A DNA stretch of 64,000 nucleotides from Erigeron canadensis (Eukaryota; Streptophyta; Magnoliopsida; Asterales; Asteraceae): assembly GCF_010389155.1 (NCBI RefSeq), contig NC_057761.1, positions 53,876,587 to 53,940,586 of the forward strand, in the 5' to 3' direction. This document shows, piece after piece, positions 48,535-62,700 of the stretch (position 1 is the first letter of the stretch; each line of letters begins with the position of its first letter). The notes beneath the pieces were generated by a model. That model was given only the letters and a program-made list of their open reading frames with translations. It was not told where the DNA came from and did not search any database. The position numbers were made by a program, and so were the translations under genes.

Positions 48535-51194
48535 TCTCTTTCTTCAAGATTTCTGTTTTTCTATCTTATATATATAAATGTATTCTATATAGGAATTTAT
48601 GTCTTGTGATTTGGTATATACATTGATTTATTGAAGCATTTACTTTTGCTCTTGATTTATGAATGTATGCAATAAAAAGTTCTGTTCTTTTACATGTTTG
48701 TCTAGGGTTAGGTTATTTCGAGTGACCCTTTTTTCATGAATTACAATGGTGATGTTTATATCAGTTTCTATATATATATGTGTGTGTGTGTGTGTCTAAA
48801 AATATGATGATCTATAATTCTTGGATACTTTTTTTTAGTAACCTTGAATCCGTAATAGTTGCGATTCCGTTAGACGAGAATTTGTGATGATAGACAATGT
48901 ATGTTGATATACCTATGTTGAATGTTGAAATCATGGGAGTTTCGATTAAACGGTTGGTGTTTGGCACCTATCAATCTGTCTTAAGCCTTTATCATAAGAT
49001 ATTGAATGATTATGTATTTATGTACAATAATTAGAAAGGTCAATAGCTGCAAAAGTGATTGTGACAACTAATTTATTTATTGTAAAGAACAAAACTATGC
49101 AGCTCACACCATCTAGTTATGTCATACCTTTCTTGTCAGTTCTATAATCATATAACTTCCATAATCAAGAAATTACCTTATCGTATGTTACCGTTACGTA
49201 TTCCACTGATATGTAGGACGTGAAAGGAAATACTGGATCTTAGTAGCTTACTTGTATTCATATTTGAATGATTTTAGGCTTCACCAAAACTACTTTTTTT
49301 TTTGTTTCATCTTCTGTTTCTAAGAAGTTACATATGTTTTGGTCTTACATGTGACAAATATAGAACTGGAGCCACGTAGCCGCAAAGAGATCGAATCAAG
49401 TGTCTCAGTGTTGTGTTCAGAAATGTCAAATGGCACCATAAGGGGTGCCAACGACCCGTCTTCTAGTGCATCCACTGAGCCTCAATATAGAAGGCGAAAA
49501 ACATTGTTGAACGGCATGGTTAGTTTGGTCACGGATGCCAAGTTTTATGGGCAAAAAGCACTTGTTCAACCTTGCAGTAGCAGGTTCAAAACATACATCA
49601 ATCTTAGTCTCTTTTTCATAATCTTGAATTTTGATATCTTAAAGTTTGTTTTTCTTCTTTGATATGGAAAAACAGAAAAGATGAAGATAAAGATGATACT
49701 TTGGATCTCACTCCTAATAGATCACAATTGACTGAAAGCTCTGAAGTAATAAGATCTCTACCTTGCATGATACTCAATTTGGTCTTTACTGTTTCACCAT
49801 CCTCTAAATTTTAGGAACTTCATATTTTATATGTAGATGTTGCACTATAAGAAACCCCCTAAATCATGCAAGGAGTCATATGCTTCCGCGAAAGGAGTAG
49901 ATGATGCGAATCACCATGACCAATTATCTGGTATGTGCTCAATTTTCTACAAAATGTAGGAAAATAAGATATGTTATTATTGAAGTAAGATTGGAGATAA
50001 ATATACTTATGTTCCTTACAATTATCATATATCTATTGTGCTCTTTTTAATATATCTTTTCTACTCAAACATATGGTTATTTGCCATTTTTGTTTGTTCT
50101 TTGCTATTATCTACTAGCTTTGTCCTAAATGAGTGTTTTAGATATTTTGTCGTAGAGATAAGCAGTCTAGAGATAAATGTTTGCTGCTTGCATTGTTGGA
50201 GTAAAGTTTGTCTCTCATCATGCTAAAGACGAGGTTAAAATGTTAATTAGATTGAAGCGAACACCTAATGGCCCTTCCTTTTCTTTAGTTTCTTATCTAA
50301 TTAAGTATAGTTACACCTAATGTCCATTCCTTTGTACAGTAGTACTAGTACCTCTTCTGTCCCATGATACATTGATACTTGTATAAGTTTCAGAAGACAT
50401 GTATTTATGGAGTTTCCTATGAATCATGGTATAACAAATAATCTTGTTCGCTAAAATCAGTATCAATATCATTAAAATTGTAAAGATGACATGCTGTAAT
50501 TTCTGCCGACGTGATTAGGTTGTTATCCTGTTCAAACATCTTATACTTATTTTGTGCTAATTCAGATAGGGGTGACTCATCAAGTTCTAGCAGAGTAGGA
50601 ACTGGTTGGACAGGGAGAGCAAGAAGCAAGCGTGAAAGAAAAAGGAAAGTTCATTTTGATGTGAGTTAATGGGGTGCCTACAGTATTTCTTTGAGTTAGC
50701 CATATTTTTTCCTTATAAAAATTAAGTTAACCATTTTTCCCTTTTACTTATGAATGATATGATCCAGGCTATGTTATATACTTGTATCTCTAAACACTCA
50801 AACAAAGATAATTTACAGGGAAACAGGTCGAAAGTCTGAGATTTAAATACATAAAACCGTTTGAATCATTTGATTCTTTTGTTTGGGGTGTTATTAGAAT
50901 AATATAATTTTGTTACCACAGCTTCGGGTCAATCTGAAGTACTAAAACTTACCTTTTTCACCTGCACATGTTTTTGACTCATTATCCAACCCATTTAATT
51001 TGCCACGTCTACTTCTTCTAAAATATTACGAGTAATATAGAAGATTGAACTGACATCTTTTTTTTTTCTTTTAAACCTCAATCTAGGAGGTGACTTGCCC
51101 GTTGTATACATCAAGGAAAGTCCGTAGATTCAAGATAATGCGTTCACTTGGACTTGCTGCACCAGTCGGATCTCCTTTCATTTCTTTGCAATGA
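48343..51194 (+). CDS. uncharacterised basic plant protein, 242 residues
   Basis: I do not recognise the family. Exons 48343-48484, 49364-49583, 49676-49745, 49837-49930, 50566-50660, 51087-51194 have GT-AG borders and agree in phase, giving one frame from MEVKKVYCRKNKRQ to a TGA. Features: a basic N-terminus, a Ser/Thr-rich linker, two basic runs likely to act as nuclear localisation signals (RRRK; SKRERKRKVHFD), and a C-terminal block EVTCPLYTSRKVRRFKIM then RSLGLAAPVGSPF that looks conserved in style. No membrane segment, signal peptide or known catalytic motif. The start is the first ATG in the exon and is followed at once by a strongly coding stretch. Nuclear location is an inference. 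Exon 1 and the exon 2 acceptor are the least certain parts. Confidence 0.75.
48486..48530 (+). repeat. (CT)n microsatellite beside a splice donor
   Basis: About 22 CT units starting within three bases of the donor of intron 1 of the preceding gene (AAG|GTTCTCTCT). Confidence 0.9.
48768..48796. repeat. (TA)n(TG)n microsatellite
   Basis: A short TA run followed by TG dinucleotides inside intron 1 of the unknown gene. Confidence 0.8.
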
Positions 51195-52435
51195 GATCCA
51201 AGATGTCTCTCCAGCAATTGCAATTAATCCCTTTTTTGAAATTTTAATGTCCACATTTTGTTTCTTTTCAAGCCTACAGTAGTAATAAATTTCTCTATTG
51301 ACCTATCATGAACACAAAGAATACAACATATATAGAGTATGTATAGCTGTGCATATTTCACTCGAGTTTGAGCTCTTATTCTATAAGAATCCATATTGAG
51401 TTTTTGGAAGATGAATACGTATGAAACGGTAGGATGGATTACTTGCACTTCGAACATATTGTCCACAATTTGTTCAAGTATGGGTAAAGTTTCGTTATGT
51501 AATTTCCTAAATGTGGACAGTTGGCAAAAGATGAAAATTACTTGGTGATTTTAGGATCATAGGCGGATAGGCCATTTAATGTGATTGTGATTTACTTTGA
51601 GATAATAAAGGGATTTTTCGTGTTAAACTTTAGAGAGAATTTCATATTTCCCTTTAGGAACATATATAAATATCAAATATACCCAAATCAATTTTGAAAT
51701 ATCACATATCCCTTTTTAAATATAAAATATAATATTTCCCCAAATCACAATTTTAATTACAATTACTCATTAACTATTATTTTTGAATTATGTAATGACC
51801 ACAATACCCCTTTTAAGATTTCAGTTAAACATGTTGACATTTCATCGACGACACAGGAGGAAAGATGGAGGCATTCGAAATCATTCACAGTAAGGTAAAC
51901 CAAGACATGTCATGATTTAAGCTAACAATTAGGCAAAAAAACAAAAAATTGAACGACGAACAACGTTTTTTTTTAATTCATTCTAGGCAAAATCAAAATA
52001 CAAAAAACAAATATTACATCTAAAAAGAATCCGCAATTTATCATTGGGCATTTGATTGCTGCCATGTTTGTGATGACAGTTTTTTCCTCATTTACGTCCC
52101 TCTAATAACTTACCACTTTAATATCAGTATGCATTATTCTAGACAGGTGTCAAATACTTGGTTTTGTATGGACTTATCACTTATAGTTGAAGTCATCTAT
52201 TCTATCAGAAAATAGAAAAATTCAAAGAAATCATAATGAAGTATTGAACATATATCATATTCAATAGTTAATTCATATGCATGAGATTGACCCATGTGAA
52301 TTCACTGGAGTAGAATCTGTCATATATGTCATGAGAATTAGAAAGGAATGTTTATTTGGAGGGTAATGTGGTCATTACTCAACTTTGAGCGTTAACAATG
52401 AGTCAAATAATATTGTAACTTGTAAATATTGGGGT
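51195..52435. other. intergenic region after the unknown gene
   Basis: No gene or bounded repeat seen; AT-rich. Confidence 0.4.
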
Positions 52436-52500
52436 GTTAGCCCAGTGGTCATTGGTCCTAACACTTACAGATATGATGAAAGGCTTTAAAAACAATCCTG
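52436..52500 (+). mobile_element. SINE head fragment
   Basis: GGTGTTAGCCCAGTGGTCATTGG is a box-A-like tRNA head. Box B is missing or degraded. Confidence 0.35.
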
Positions 52501-52542
52501 TATTTATACTTAAGATGTTAAATTGTTATTCTTAAAACTCAA

Positions 52543-52874
52543 CTAGATTGGTGCCCGCGCAATGCAACGGCGGTAACAACGACGGTGATGGTATGGTTAT
52601 TAACGTAAAAGTAATTTCATTGCGCTTGGAGATGTGATGAATTGTTGTGTGAGATATGAAAGGGGGAAGAGGGGACGAATTTTGAGTCAAAGTTATTGCT
52701 ATGTGTTTTTGCGCGAGGGAAATATAGAAGCTGATTTTTTTTAAAAGCATTCTAGTCACAGTTTATAAAATAGAAATAAAGATGTAATAAGATGAAGGGT
52801 AAATGTGTTATTTTAGGTTCTTAAAATTAGGAGGGGAGAGGAAGTTTGTTTTATAAAAGAGTATCTATAGTATA
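52543..52874 (-). mobile_element. mini-Helitron, H2-like
   Basis: On the minus strand it ends GCATTGCGCGGGCACCAATCTAG before T and begins near 52874 with TACTATAGATACTCTTTTATAAAAC. Like 21193-21464 it has ACGACGGTGATGG-type trinucleotide-rich sequence next to the 3' end. It lies upstream of SGR6. Confidence 0.6.
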
Positions 52875-53737
52875 TATTAAATAATACGGTCCCTGTTGAA
52901 AATTACAGGGGGGAAATGTCTATTATGCCCTCACAAACAAATCACGTAAAAAACGTTCCGAGTAAGAAACATCTCATGTGCACAAAATCACCTAGTTATG
53001 ATTTTATATATTGTCAATTAAACCTTTCCAATTATGATACAAAATCCCACGGCACCATCTATTAATTAATTTCATACATAATTTTAAACTTTTCAAAACT
53101 TTTGGAACAATCTTTTAATTAATTTCATAATAATTTCCATAAATAAATTGCCATGATTTATTTGAGTTGTATTTAAATACCTTTCATTCCACACAAACTT
53201 TCATACTACCATTTTATTATCAACAAATCTTTTGATTTTTACATTGTATCCTCTAATGGTAAACACAGGTCCATCTACCGATGCTTATTCATTGCGTAAA
53301 ATGATACACGTTGATGCTTGTACACACAACCCTAAATGCCTGCTAATTTTATCAACGCGTCAAATGGCCGTGGTCTATCGTATGCTATTGTTTAATTGAT
53401 TGTTCACGCATACTTTATATTTGTTAATCACGGCATGAAAAACCTTTACCATAGTATCTCGCCGCAACGTATGGGTATCATGATAGTAGCTATAGATATA
53501 AATAACAGGGTTTATATTCAACGATAAAATAATCTATTGCATATTTTTTTTAAAAAAGAAAAATTAAGGTGTAAGGAGGGAGGTATGCAGTACACCTGGC
53601 AAATACTGCACGCGCTGTCATCTTAATCATTTACTTACCCTCTCCTCTCCTCTCCAATTTCTTTTCCTTTCTTTCGTTGCGATCCCATTTCTCTCTTTCT
53701 TTTTTATGTTTGGTTAGGGAATTTATTGATTGAATGA
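52875..53737. other. upstream region of SGR6
   Basis: AT-rich. A pyrimidine-rich run CTCTCCTCTCCTCTCC near 53640 probably belongs to the leader. No clear TATA box was picked out. Confidence 0.4.
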
Positions 53738-56700
53738 ATGGCAGCTGCTACTTCTGGAAACTCAATTCCTGCTCCCGGTACACACTCCTTCCATTTTCAT
53801 TTTTAATTTATAATTTCAATTTTTAATGATCAAATGTGATTAAATTCTTCTTCTTCTTCTTATTATTGTTATTGTTATATATAATTGCAGACGCAATTCA
53901 GGTTCTTGTATCAGCTCTTGCTGATGATTCTCCGATGGTTAGACGTGCCTCCATGTCTTCTCTTAAAATCCTTGCTCCTCTGTATGTATTCATCTATATC
54001 TATATCTATACATGTGTTTCCAATATCACACTATTTAAAATTTAAATAACCAAATTCTAATTCGAATTGGAACTGTAATTTCAGGAATCCACTTCTAGTT
54101 CTTGATTGTTGCTTAACCGTGTCTCGTGGTGGCCGTAGGGTAATATTTATACCTATATCTACATTTTTATTTATTTCTATATAAGTATATATCTATGTGC
54201 ATGTATATGTTTCAATTGTTTTAGTGTGGTTTTAAGAATTTGTTTACTATCAAGAGTTCTGTTTCACTGATATATTTTTTAGAAAAATGTTGAAAATTAG
54301 GACTCTGGTTTTGTAGCAAACAATCATTTCCTAAGATAATTCATTGTTGCGTATATTATCAGAGTTGAAATAAGTTTCTTATGCTTAATATTTGTCCGTC
54401 CATGAGATTGAGACACATGCAAGTCCAATGTAACCCCCGTTTTCCTCCATTACAATACTGTCATCTTTGCGATATGAGGATCTCAAGGGTCACCTATCTT
54501 AGCACTACCTGCGCCTAAACACGTTGAACTGCGGTGTTCTTATAGGATCCACTGCGGTGTACACGTTGAACGGCATACTATTCTACTGCTACTCCTAAAT
54601 TACACGAATGTCTGGGATGAAACCTGAGACTCTTGAAAACCCCCTATTAATCCACCCCCATAGATGTGGGAAGTGGGCCTCGAACCCAGGTGGATTCTCC
54701 CAAGGTCATAGACCTTAGATTGATGTTTTAGGCGCGTGCACACACACACACAATATTACTTGAGTGAGTTTCAAAGTATTCTGTAAAGATTCCAGTTGTG
54801 GAAAGAAAGGACAATTGATCACATATATTAGACAATATTCTTTTTTAGATAGGCAAACCTTCAATTCAATCATCAATTAAAGCCATTACAACATAGATTA
54901 CAAAAGTAATAATGAGATATTTGAACTTGTGGCGTTACTGCAGAGGTTTGGGAATATTGCTGGTGTATTTCAAGTAATGTCAATTGCGATTGATGCTTTG
55001 GAAGAAGGGGAAGTGGATGCCTCTAATATGACAAAACTTGCCAAACTTGCCACTGCCGAGATCATTTCGTCCAAGGTTCTGTCTACCTTAGCACATTCTT
55101 CAGTTTGAACCTCTTTTTGATGTGTTATGTTCTTAGCTAGTTCTCTATTTTCTCTCAAATATAGATTTATTCTTGAACATACAATGTAGGAAATAAAAGC
55201 TGATTGGCAAAGAGCCGCCTCTTCTCTACTTGTTGCTATCGGCTCTCATTTACCAGACCTGGTAAGTTTTTATTCTTGCAACTGATTAAGAGTGGGGAAA
55301 CCTTTTACTTGGCACCTAATGTACATTGGTGATTGGCTGTGTTGGATCTTATGTAGAGTACTTGATGTGCTATCAACCAATACCGAAAAATACATTTTAG
55401 GGAAGAGCATGCAATAGGTTTTGTATATTTAAGGCCAGTAGGGGAATTTTGTTTTCAAATTGTGACTTAATGTGGTTTCATTCCTTGAAATGAGGTCCTA
55501 CGAAAAACTTTAAATCTTCTTTTATGGTTTTAAGCACAAGATCAACTAGGTTTCTTGTTTATGACTGTATTGCTGTGGACAAATCTAACTAAAAAACCAA
55601 CATTTTGAGTTAGTGACCTAGATTACACTCTGTTGTGGAGTACCTTAATCAATATAGTGATTAAATGGATGAATAGTGGATGATGTCTATTTATAGACCT
55701 CTAATAAGTAAACTTTACATGTACAATTTAAACATCTGACTGAAACCTGTATTCCAAACTACTGAAAGAATAGATGAGAATATTATCTACTGAATGCAGC
55801 ATCTGTTCTTTGGTATGGCGCAAAGCATTCCAGATCAATAAATTATGGTACCATATACCATATCCTGCTGTAAACAGACTAAAAAGCTAAATAAACATAT
55901 TAATGTTCTGTTGGCATTTTTTGTGAGGAAGAGGGAGAGGGAGAAGAGGAGAGCAAGAGAGAGAGAGAGATAGTATTATGATTCTGTCTTATATTCTTAA
56001 CTTCCTTCTTTCACAGCTTAATTTTTTCAAATAATTTCATTCGCTTGCGTTGCAGATGATGGAAGAGTTATATCTTCACTTGTCTCCACAGAATTCAGCT
56101 CTGCCAGCTATGGTCCAAATACTTGCAGATTTTGCTACGTCTGATGGTTAGTTGTCTGCTTAACTTGCTGACATCATAGCGAGTTTTCTTTGAGTGGCTA
56201 TAAATGGAGAACTGAAACGGAATATCTTTTGCTGAATTGAATATTATATTGAAGCTCTGCAGTTTACCCCAAGACTTAAAGGTGTGCTTTCCCGAGTTCT
56301 TCCCATTCTGGGAAATGTTAGAGATCAGCATCGGCCAATTTTTGCAAATGGTATGTTGAAATAACCTCATATCAAAATTGCCGCCTGAGACTGTTTGTGT
56401 GCTACATTGCCATGTGTATGTTTATTATGGTTTTGCTTTTCTTACCTTTTATAGCATTCAAGTGTTGGTGTCAAGCTTGTTGGCAGTACGGCGTGGAGTT
56501 CCCTCTTTCATCAATTCTTGATAGTGATGTCACGTGAGAATTTAATTTGCTTGTCGGCGTCTTATGGTGCAATTGTATTGCACATTCTTCATCTTGCTTT
56601 CTGATATGGACATGCTTAAGTGCAGGTCATTTCTAAATAACGCCTTTGAGCTTTTATTGCAAAATTGGGCAACTTCTCGAGATCTCAAGGTTTGTAATGA

Positions 56701-59700
56701 TAAATACTTGTCTGCTCTCATGGATGGTTGTGTTTATAAGTTATCTCAGTATCCGACATTAATGACATGGGCAAATGATAATTAACATAAATAAAGTGGT
56801 ATTATCTTTCATGTTTTGGTATTCTTGACTTTCTAACAGAACATCTGACCCAGGTTCGGACATCTGCTGTTGAAGCTTTGGGTCAATTGGTCGGTCTTGT
56901 TACAAGAACCTTGTTGAAGGTGGCTCTACCAAAATTTGTTCCAATTATATTAGAATTGTAAGATGCATGATCATGCTTTGCTTTTATTTGGTATAAATGA
57001 CCATTCATATGATATTTGCATAGTTGAAACCTGGGATAATCTGTTTGTTCAGGTATAAAAGGGACCAAAATATTGCCTTTTTGGCTACATGTAGCCTTCA
57101 CAATCTATTGAATGCCTCTTTACTCTCTGAAAACGGTTCTCCTTTACTTGATTTTGAGGTTGGTTAGATTACATTCCTGATGGTATTTGCGTTAAACAAT
57201 AATTTTCAAGTTCCCTTTTTTTGTGATCGTATAGATATTGCCAAATGACAATTTGTTCAATGATCGTATATATGTTGATATTTCAGGATCTCATGCTTGT
57301 TTTGTCGACACTTCTTCCAGTTATTTGTAGTTATTCTGACATCAAAGACCGTAAAGACTTTTCAGTTGGCCTCAAGGTGCTTTTTTTTTCAATCACTCTT
57401 ACATAGTCAGTATTGAGGAATTTTTGTTTTGATGATTGTAATTTATTATTTAAAAAAGGTATAGTTTCAGAAATTCCATTGAGAGGTCTTTGCCACTTGT
57501 CCCACTTGAAGGCATCGACGAAACATTTTTACATATATTAGTATATGTATATCTTTAATTCTATATAAAATAGACTTTTCTATAACCAGACATATGATTT
57601 AAGACAATTAATTGACAATTTATACGTGGATATTTCTGATTCATTTTCTGTGTTCGTTGTCTACATGCTGATGAATTTTGTTCTTGATCGCTTTGTGTTC
57701 ATTTTTTTATATACACTGTCTTCATATATGTGTTGACGTCTTTTTGTTGCAGACATATAATGAAGTCCAACATTGCTTTCTTACTGTTGGGATGGTTTAT
57801 CCTGATGAATTATTTATTTTTCTTCTAAATGTGAGTCCCATAGTTTCTTCATGTTAATATTTTATTGTAATATTGGTTTCTTGATAGTCTGCCATGTCTC
57901 TTATTTTAACAGAAATCCAAGCTGAAAGAAGACCACATTACTTTTGGTGCTCTGTGTGTCCTTAAGCATCTATTGCCCAGGTTCTCTCCTGTTGTCATAA
58001 TTCAAATTCAGATGATTCTAGATGGTATACATGCCTGTAAAATAGTCCACTTACGTACATTGCACTGTTTCTGAGATGGGGATTTCGGCCGAACTTATGA
58101 AAGGTTGATTTGGACTGTATTTTTTCTCTAATGGGTCTAATGGGCCAATAATATTTTTTAGTTTCAAGGAAAAAGGGATGTATTGTTAGGAACAAAGTTA
58201 CACGTTCTGATATAAAACACACACGAATTTGGAATTTAAACAGAAAATAAAAGACAAGGAACACCAAGATTTAACGTGGCATCTCACACTAAACTGTGTG
58301 AACTAATCCACGGGGGGCAACTGGTCTTTCTTTATTGAATCCCTCAACCCAAATTACATGTACAAGAGATAAGAGATTATATAGGCTACAACTAGGGTTG
58401 CTAAACTTGCTCCCCAAGTTTTCTAAAACTGGAACGGGCCTATGTAATGGGGCTGGCTGCCTAAGAAAGATCAGGCCTGCTTAGCCCAATAATTAAGGCC
58501 TGCTGCCTAATTAATGTCTTAACTCAGCAGCCTTAACTGGGCCGTAGACAACACAAAACCCCAACAATCTCCCACTCGGTGTCTTCGGACCTCGAACTGC
58601 ACCATCTTCGATCTCTTCTTTACATTTGTAATGAGAACTCCTCCTGTTCTTCAATGCGCCCTAGTTACCCCCAACCTTCTCATCAGATAAACCCGAAGGC
58701 CCGTTAAAGCTCCCACTGAGCTTCAACCCATCAATCATGGCTGTCTCTGCGCCTGACTCGTTCTCTGTCTCTACCGGCTCCCGCTGAAACGAACTGCCAA
58801 TTCTTGAGAAATCATCGGAACAAACACTCTCCTTTAAAGCAGATAATAAACTGGAGAGACTTTAACAACTGGAATACTGGTTCACTTAAACCCATTGTCT
58901 TGAAGCTTTGACTGAAGCACAACACCATGCTCCCACTGTCAAAAAATCCCTTTTCTCTGAACCTTTCCTAGCACGTTCAACCTGAATCTGACCTGTAGCT
59001 CTGGGTTTGCCACCATTTGCAAAACTAACCTTCTTCTGCCCACGAGATTCTGTGAACCGGATTTTGTTTTCTTCTGAACTGGGATGGTCACTCCCTCAGG
59101 CGATAAACTGACCAAATAACGTGAACCCCATTTCTTAGCTCAAGCCACGACTAGAATTCCCTTGATGACTCTTTACAGCCCGTTCCCGAACTTACCTCAT
59201 ACCATAATCATCCAACTGCTTGACAAAATCAACTGTCCAGACTGGAGTAACCAGGACTTTCAAAGTCCATAAACCGGCTGGAGTCTTCAAATCTATGTCA
59301 ACCATGCCCTACACATCAAGAAATTCATGTTCGCCCGTCTTACCATTTCAAAATCCCCAACTTTCAGATTCCGTAGTGCTTCATTGCTGTGGGTAGCATT
59401 AAATGAAGCACTATCCACACTACTCTCTACTTTGCAATTAGAGCCTTGTCTGAGCTGTAGTCTTCTGTAGTGCTCAGTTCTTTGAGATTTTCCGGACATT
59501 GATTCCTAAAATGTCCAACCTCTTCTGATCATGCTTGTTGAAAGAAACATCTCCACCGACCAAGAAAACAAGCCACCTGTTTTCTTTCACGTTGCTAAAT
59601 AAGACAAATCCAAAGCCACCTGCTTTGATGGATCCTTACTGCCTCTTTTTCATGCAACACGATGGTCTCCTCTTATCATGAACAAGCCAATCAAGGTCCG

Positions 59701-62700
59701 CAAAGAACTCAACATCAACACACCGTGCTGAAAATTTTGATCTGACCTTCACTACCCAATTAATTCTTTCTCAACAACCAACAACAAAATAAAAAGAACA
59801 AGAACTGAGCCTTCTGCTTCTATGTCCCCCCCCCCCCCCCTTTTTTTTTATAGCTAAGCGTGACCTGATTCAAAGCCTCCTGCTTGATGAATTTTTCCCA
59901 TTCGCTTCTGCTCTTCTGGTTGAAATGACTTCTGCCTCAAGAACAAGTGGTCATGCTTCCTCGTTATTATACTTGGCAAAAAGGAAGAATAAAACTTGGT
60001 TGAAGGTACCTGATCAAAACAGTCCTGCAAAAACAGCTTTGAAACCTCCCTACCGTCCCAAGGAGACTTGAAACAGCCCCTGCTGTGAACAGTCTCTGTT
60101 TTCTGCTGTTATACACACTCCAGGAACAGCCCCTACTTGTAAGGTGCCCTATTGTTGCGTGGATCGTAATAAGACGCGATTCGTTATGTCAAGAGTGCGG
60201 AATCCTCTTGAGATAACTAGATTGCTATTGCCTTTTGTTGATTAATAAGCAATTAACCAACCCAAGGAGATGCACAAGGCTTGTGGTTCGTGTAGGAGAT
60301 CACACGAAGGAACAAATAACCTTGACTCGTAAACTCATGAATAATTCGAAAACAATTAACGAGGATCCTCCAACGATTAACCTAATTCCGTAGATTAGGT
60401 CTTGTATTTATACTAGTTAAGTATTGGATCGTGTGGGCTTAGGCCTTAATCCCAGATTAGGCCCGAAACAATAAGTCAATCGACTGCCTCGTGCTGACGT
60501 CAGCACGAGGTTGTTCCTACATGCTGATGACGTCAGCACGAGGGACGACCTTTGACTCTTTGTTTAGCTTTGTTTGGCTCGTACATAACATCCAATCATT
60601 GTTTAAGTGTTCTACGACACTTATAAACCTTGATTCTATGTTCTTGTACCTGCAAAACAATATATAACACACAAACACAATACAAAACATAAACTGATAT
60701 AATATTGAAGTTCAATCGTAATCATTAAATATCAACACAAGTTCTTATTTAAATGATTACAAACATGGTTCCTAAAACATAAACGATAATCAAATCTATC
60801 TTGCGATTGTCACAACGAATCTGCATCTACACTACTGTCCCGAAAACCAGTTCTTCCTCCTTTTAATTCACTGACCCCCTAAAAACCCCAATGTGCCAAA
60901 TCAAGCTCTAATCTGCCCAACTGAACCCTGATCAGCCAAAATCAGACCCGGAACTGCCCAAAACATTATTGCCGGAATCCTAAACTGCCCAATTCAGACC
61001 TAAATCTGCCTAAATCAAACCTGATTCTGACCAAAGCAGACCTAATACTGCTTAAATCAGCTTTGCCCGAGCTCTAGTCTTTGGCTGATCTGGCTGTTCT
61101 GGTTGATGGCGGCTGCTGCAGTGGCTGGTTTTGGCCGGAACTCTAATCTAGGTGACGGATTTGTGTGATCTGTGTGAATCAGAACCTTGGAAGCCGTTAA
61201 CCTTGTCTTTGATATTGCTTGTTAGGAACAAAGTTACACGTTCTGATATAAAACACACACGAATTTGGAATTTAAACAAAAAAGAAAAGACAAGGAACAC
61301 CAAGATTTAACATGGTATCTCACACTAAACTGTGTGAACTAATCCACGGGGGCAACTGGTTTTTCTTTATTGAATCCCTCAACCCAAATTACATGTACAA
61401 GAGATAAGAGATTATATAGGCTACAACTAGGGTTGCTAAAATTGCTCCCCAAGTTTCCTAAAACTGGAACGGGCCTATGTAATGGGGCTGGCTGCCTAAA
61501 AAAGATCAAGCCTGCTTAGCTCAATAATTAAGGCCTGCTGCCTAATTAATGTCTTAATTCAGCAGCCTTGACTGGGCCATAGACAACACAATACCCCAAC
61601 ATGTATGGCTCTAACATGTCAAACGGGGTGAAAGCCACCAAAGTCCAGCCTTCATGGTTTTCCTAAATTGCATATTTTGAAGATTTAGAGGGTGTTTGGG
61701 ATTGCTTATTTAAACAAATCTAAACAGTTTGGAGTCTTTAGATGGGATTCTGGGAATCATATCTGCTTATTTTAGAGCGAAAAACACATTTTATTATAAA
61801 CAGCTTGATACTTTTTTAAATAGGGCAAACTATATGGAAAGGTATCCAACGAATTGCTATTGCATGTATTTGACTATGGAAATTACACTTTAATGGAAGA
61901 AGTCAAGAAACTTACACTTTCCTTTTAATTTAACAAACTTACCTTATGATATATGCAGCTTTAAATTTGTTAAACCAAATTTAGGTGCAATCAACTTACA
62001 TCACTTTGTAACATATAAATCAAAATGCATCTTTTGAAAGTGTTACATTAAAAGGTAATTTTAATAGTAGAATACATATCATAGCAATTTATGTAAAGTT
62101 GGATACATTCCCATAAAGTTTGCCCTTTTAAAATAGCAATTCTAAGCATTCCCTTAGATTATTATGTAAGAAAATTGTCTTTCTAATTACAATTAAGCAC
62201 ATCATTGATTAATAACTTTAATATAATTTCAAATCCTGTTTCATGGGTGATCCAACCCGACCAGTTTTGTTTTGATTCGTACTTATAATTATCCCCTTCC
62301 AGTCAGAAGTGAGAACCTATCTTGAACCATCTTCCAAGACTGAGAACCTTTCTTGAACCATCTTCCAAGACTGCTAACCCACCCATCTTGCCATCTTTAA
62401 TAGTCAAATGTGAATTGTTATATGTGACATCCAAGAAATGGAGGTTAAACATTTCTTGATCATGTAGTATATATCCAGAGTATCAACTAGATCTCCTTTT
62501 TTAACCAAGCTATTGTACAATTCTTTCAAGGTTATCTGAAGCTTGGCATAATAAAAGATCAGCACTCATAGAAGCCATTACATTATTGTTGGATGTGCAA
62601 AATTTGGGGGTTTGTAAAGCACTTGCAGAGGTATGTTTCTTGTCCTCTCATTGGACTTACAGGATTGTTGCCTGATGGTTTACACATTTGCTTTAATTGC

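Larger units (their letters stand above)
58184..61601 (-). mobile_element. non-coding LTR element in SGR6 intron 14
   Basis: LTRs 58184-58566 and 61220-61601 differ at roughly 17 of 382 positions by eye. A 5-bp duplication TGTAT flanks it (58179-58183, 61602-61606). It shares with the WDR3 element the TGTTAGG...CCCAACA ends and the polypurine tract GTGGGAGATTG, here just right of the left LTR on the minus strand, so it too runs antisense to its host gene. The primer site (AGCAATATCAAAGAC) is altered. No gag or pol in the 2.65-kb interior; a further insert-like block lies at 60153-60815. Confidence 0.9.

Noticed and set aside
60153..60815. Solo LTR inside the SGR6 intron element
   Set aside because: TG...CA ends can be drawn only without a target duplication, and the ATTGT duplication fits only ends that are not TG...CA; left as an unclassified block.
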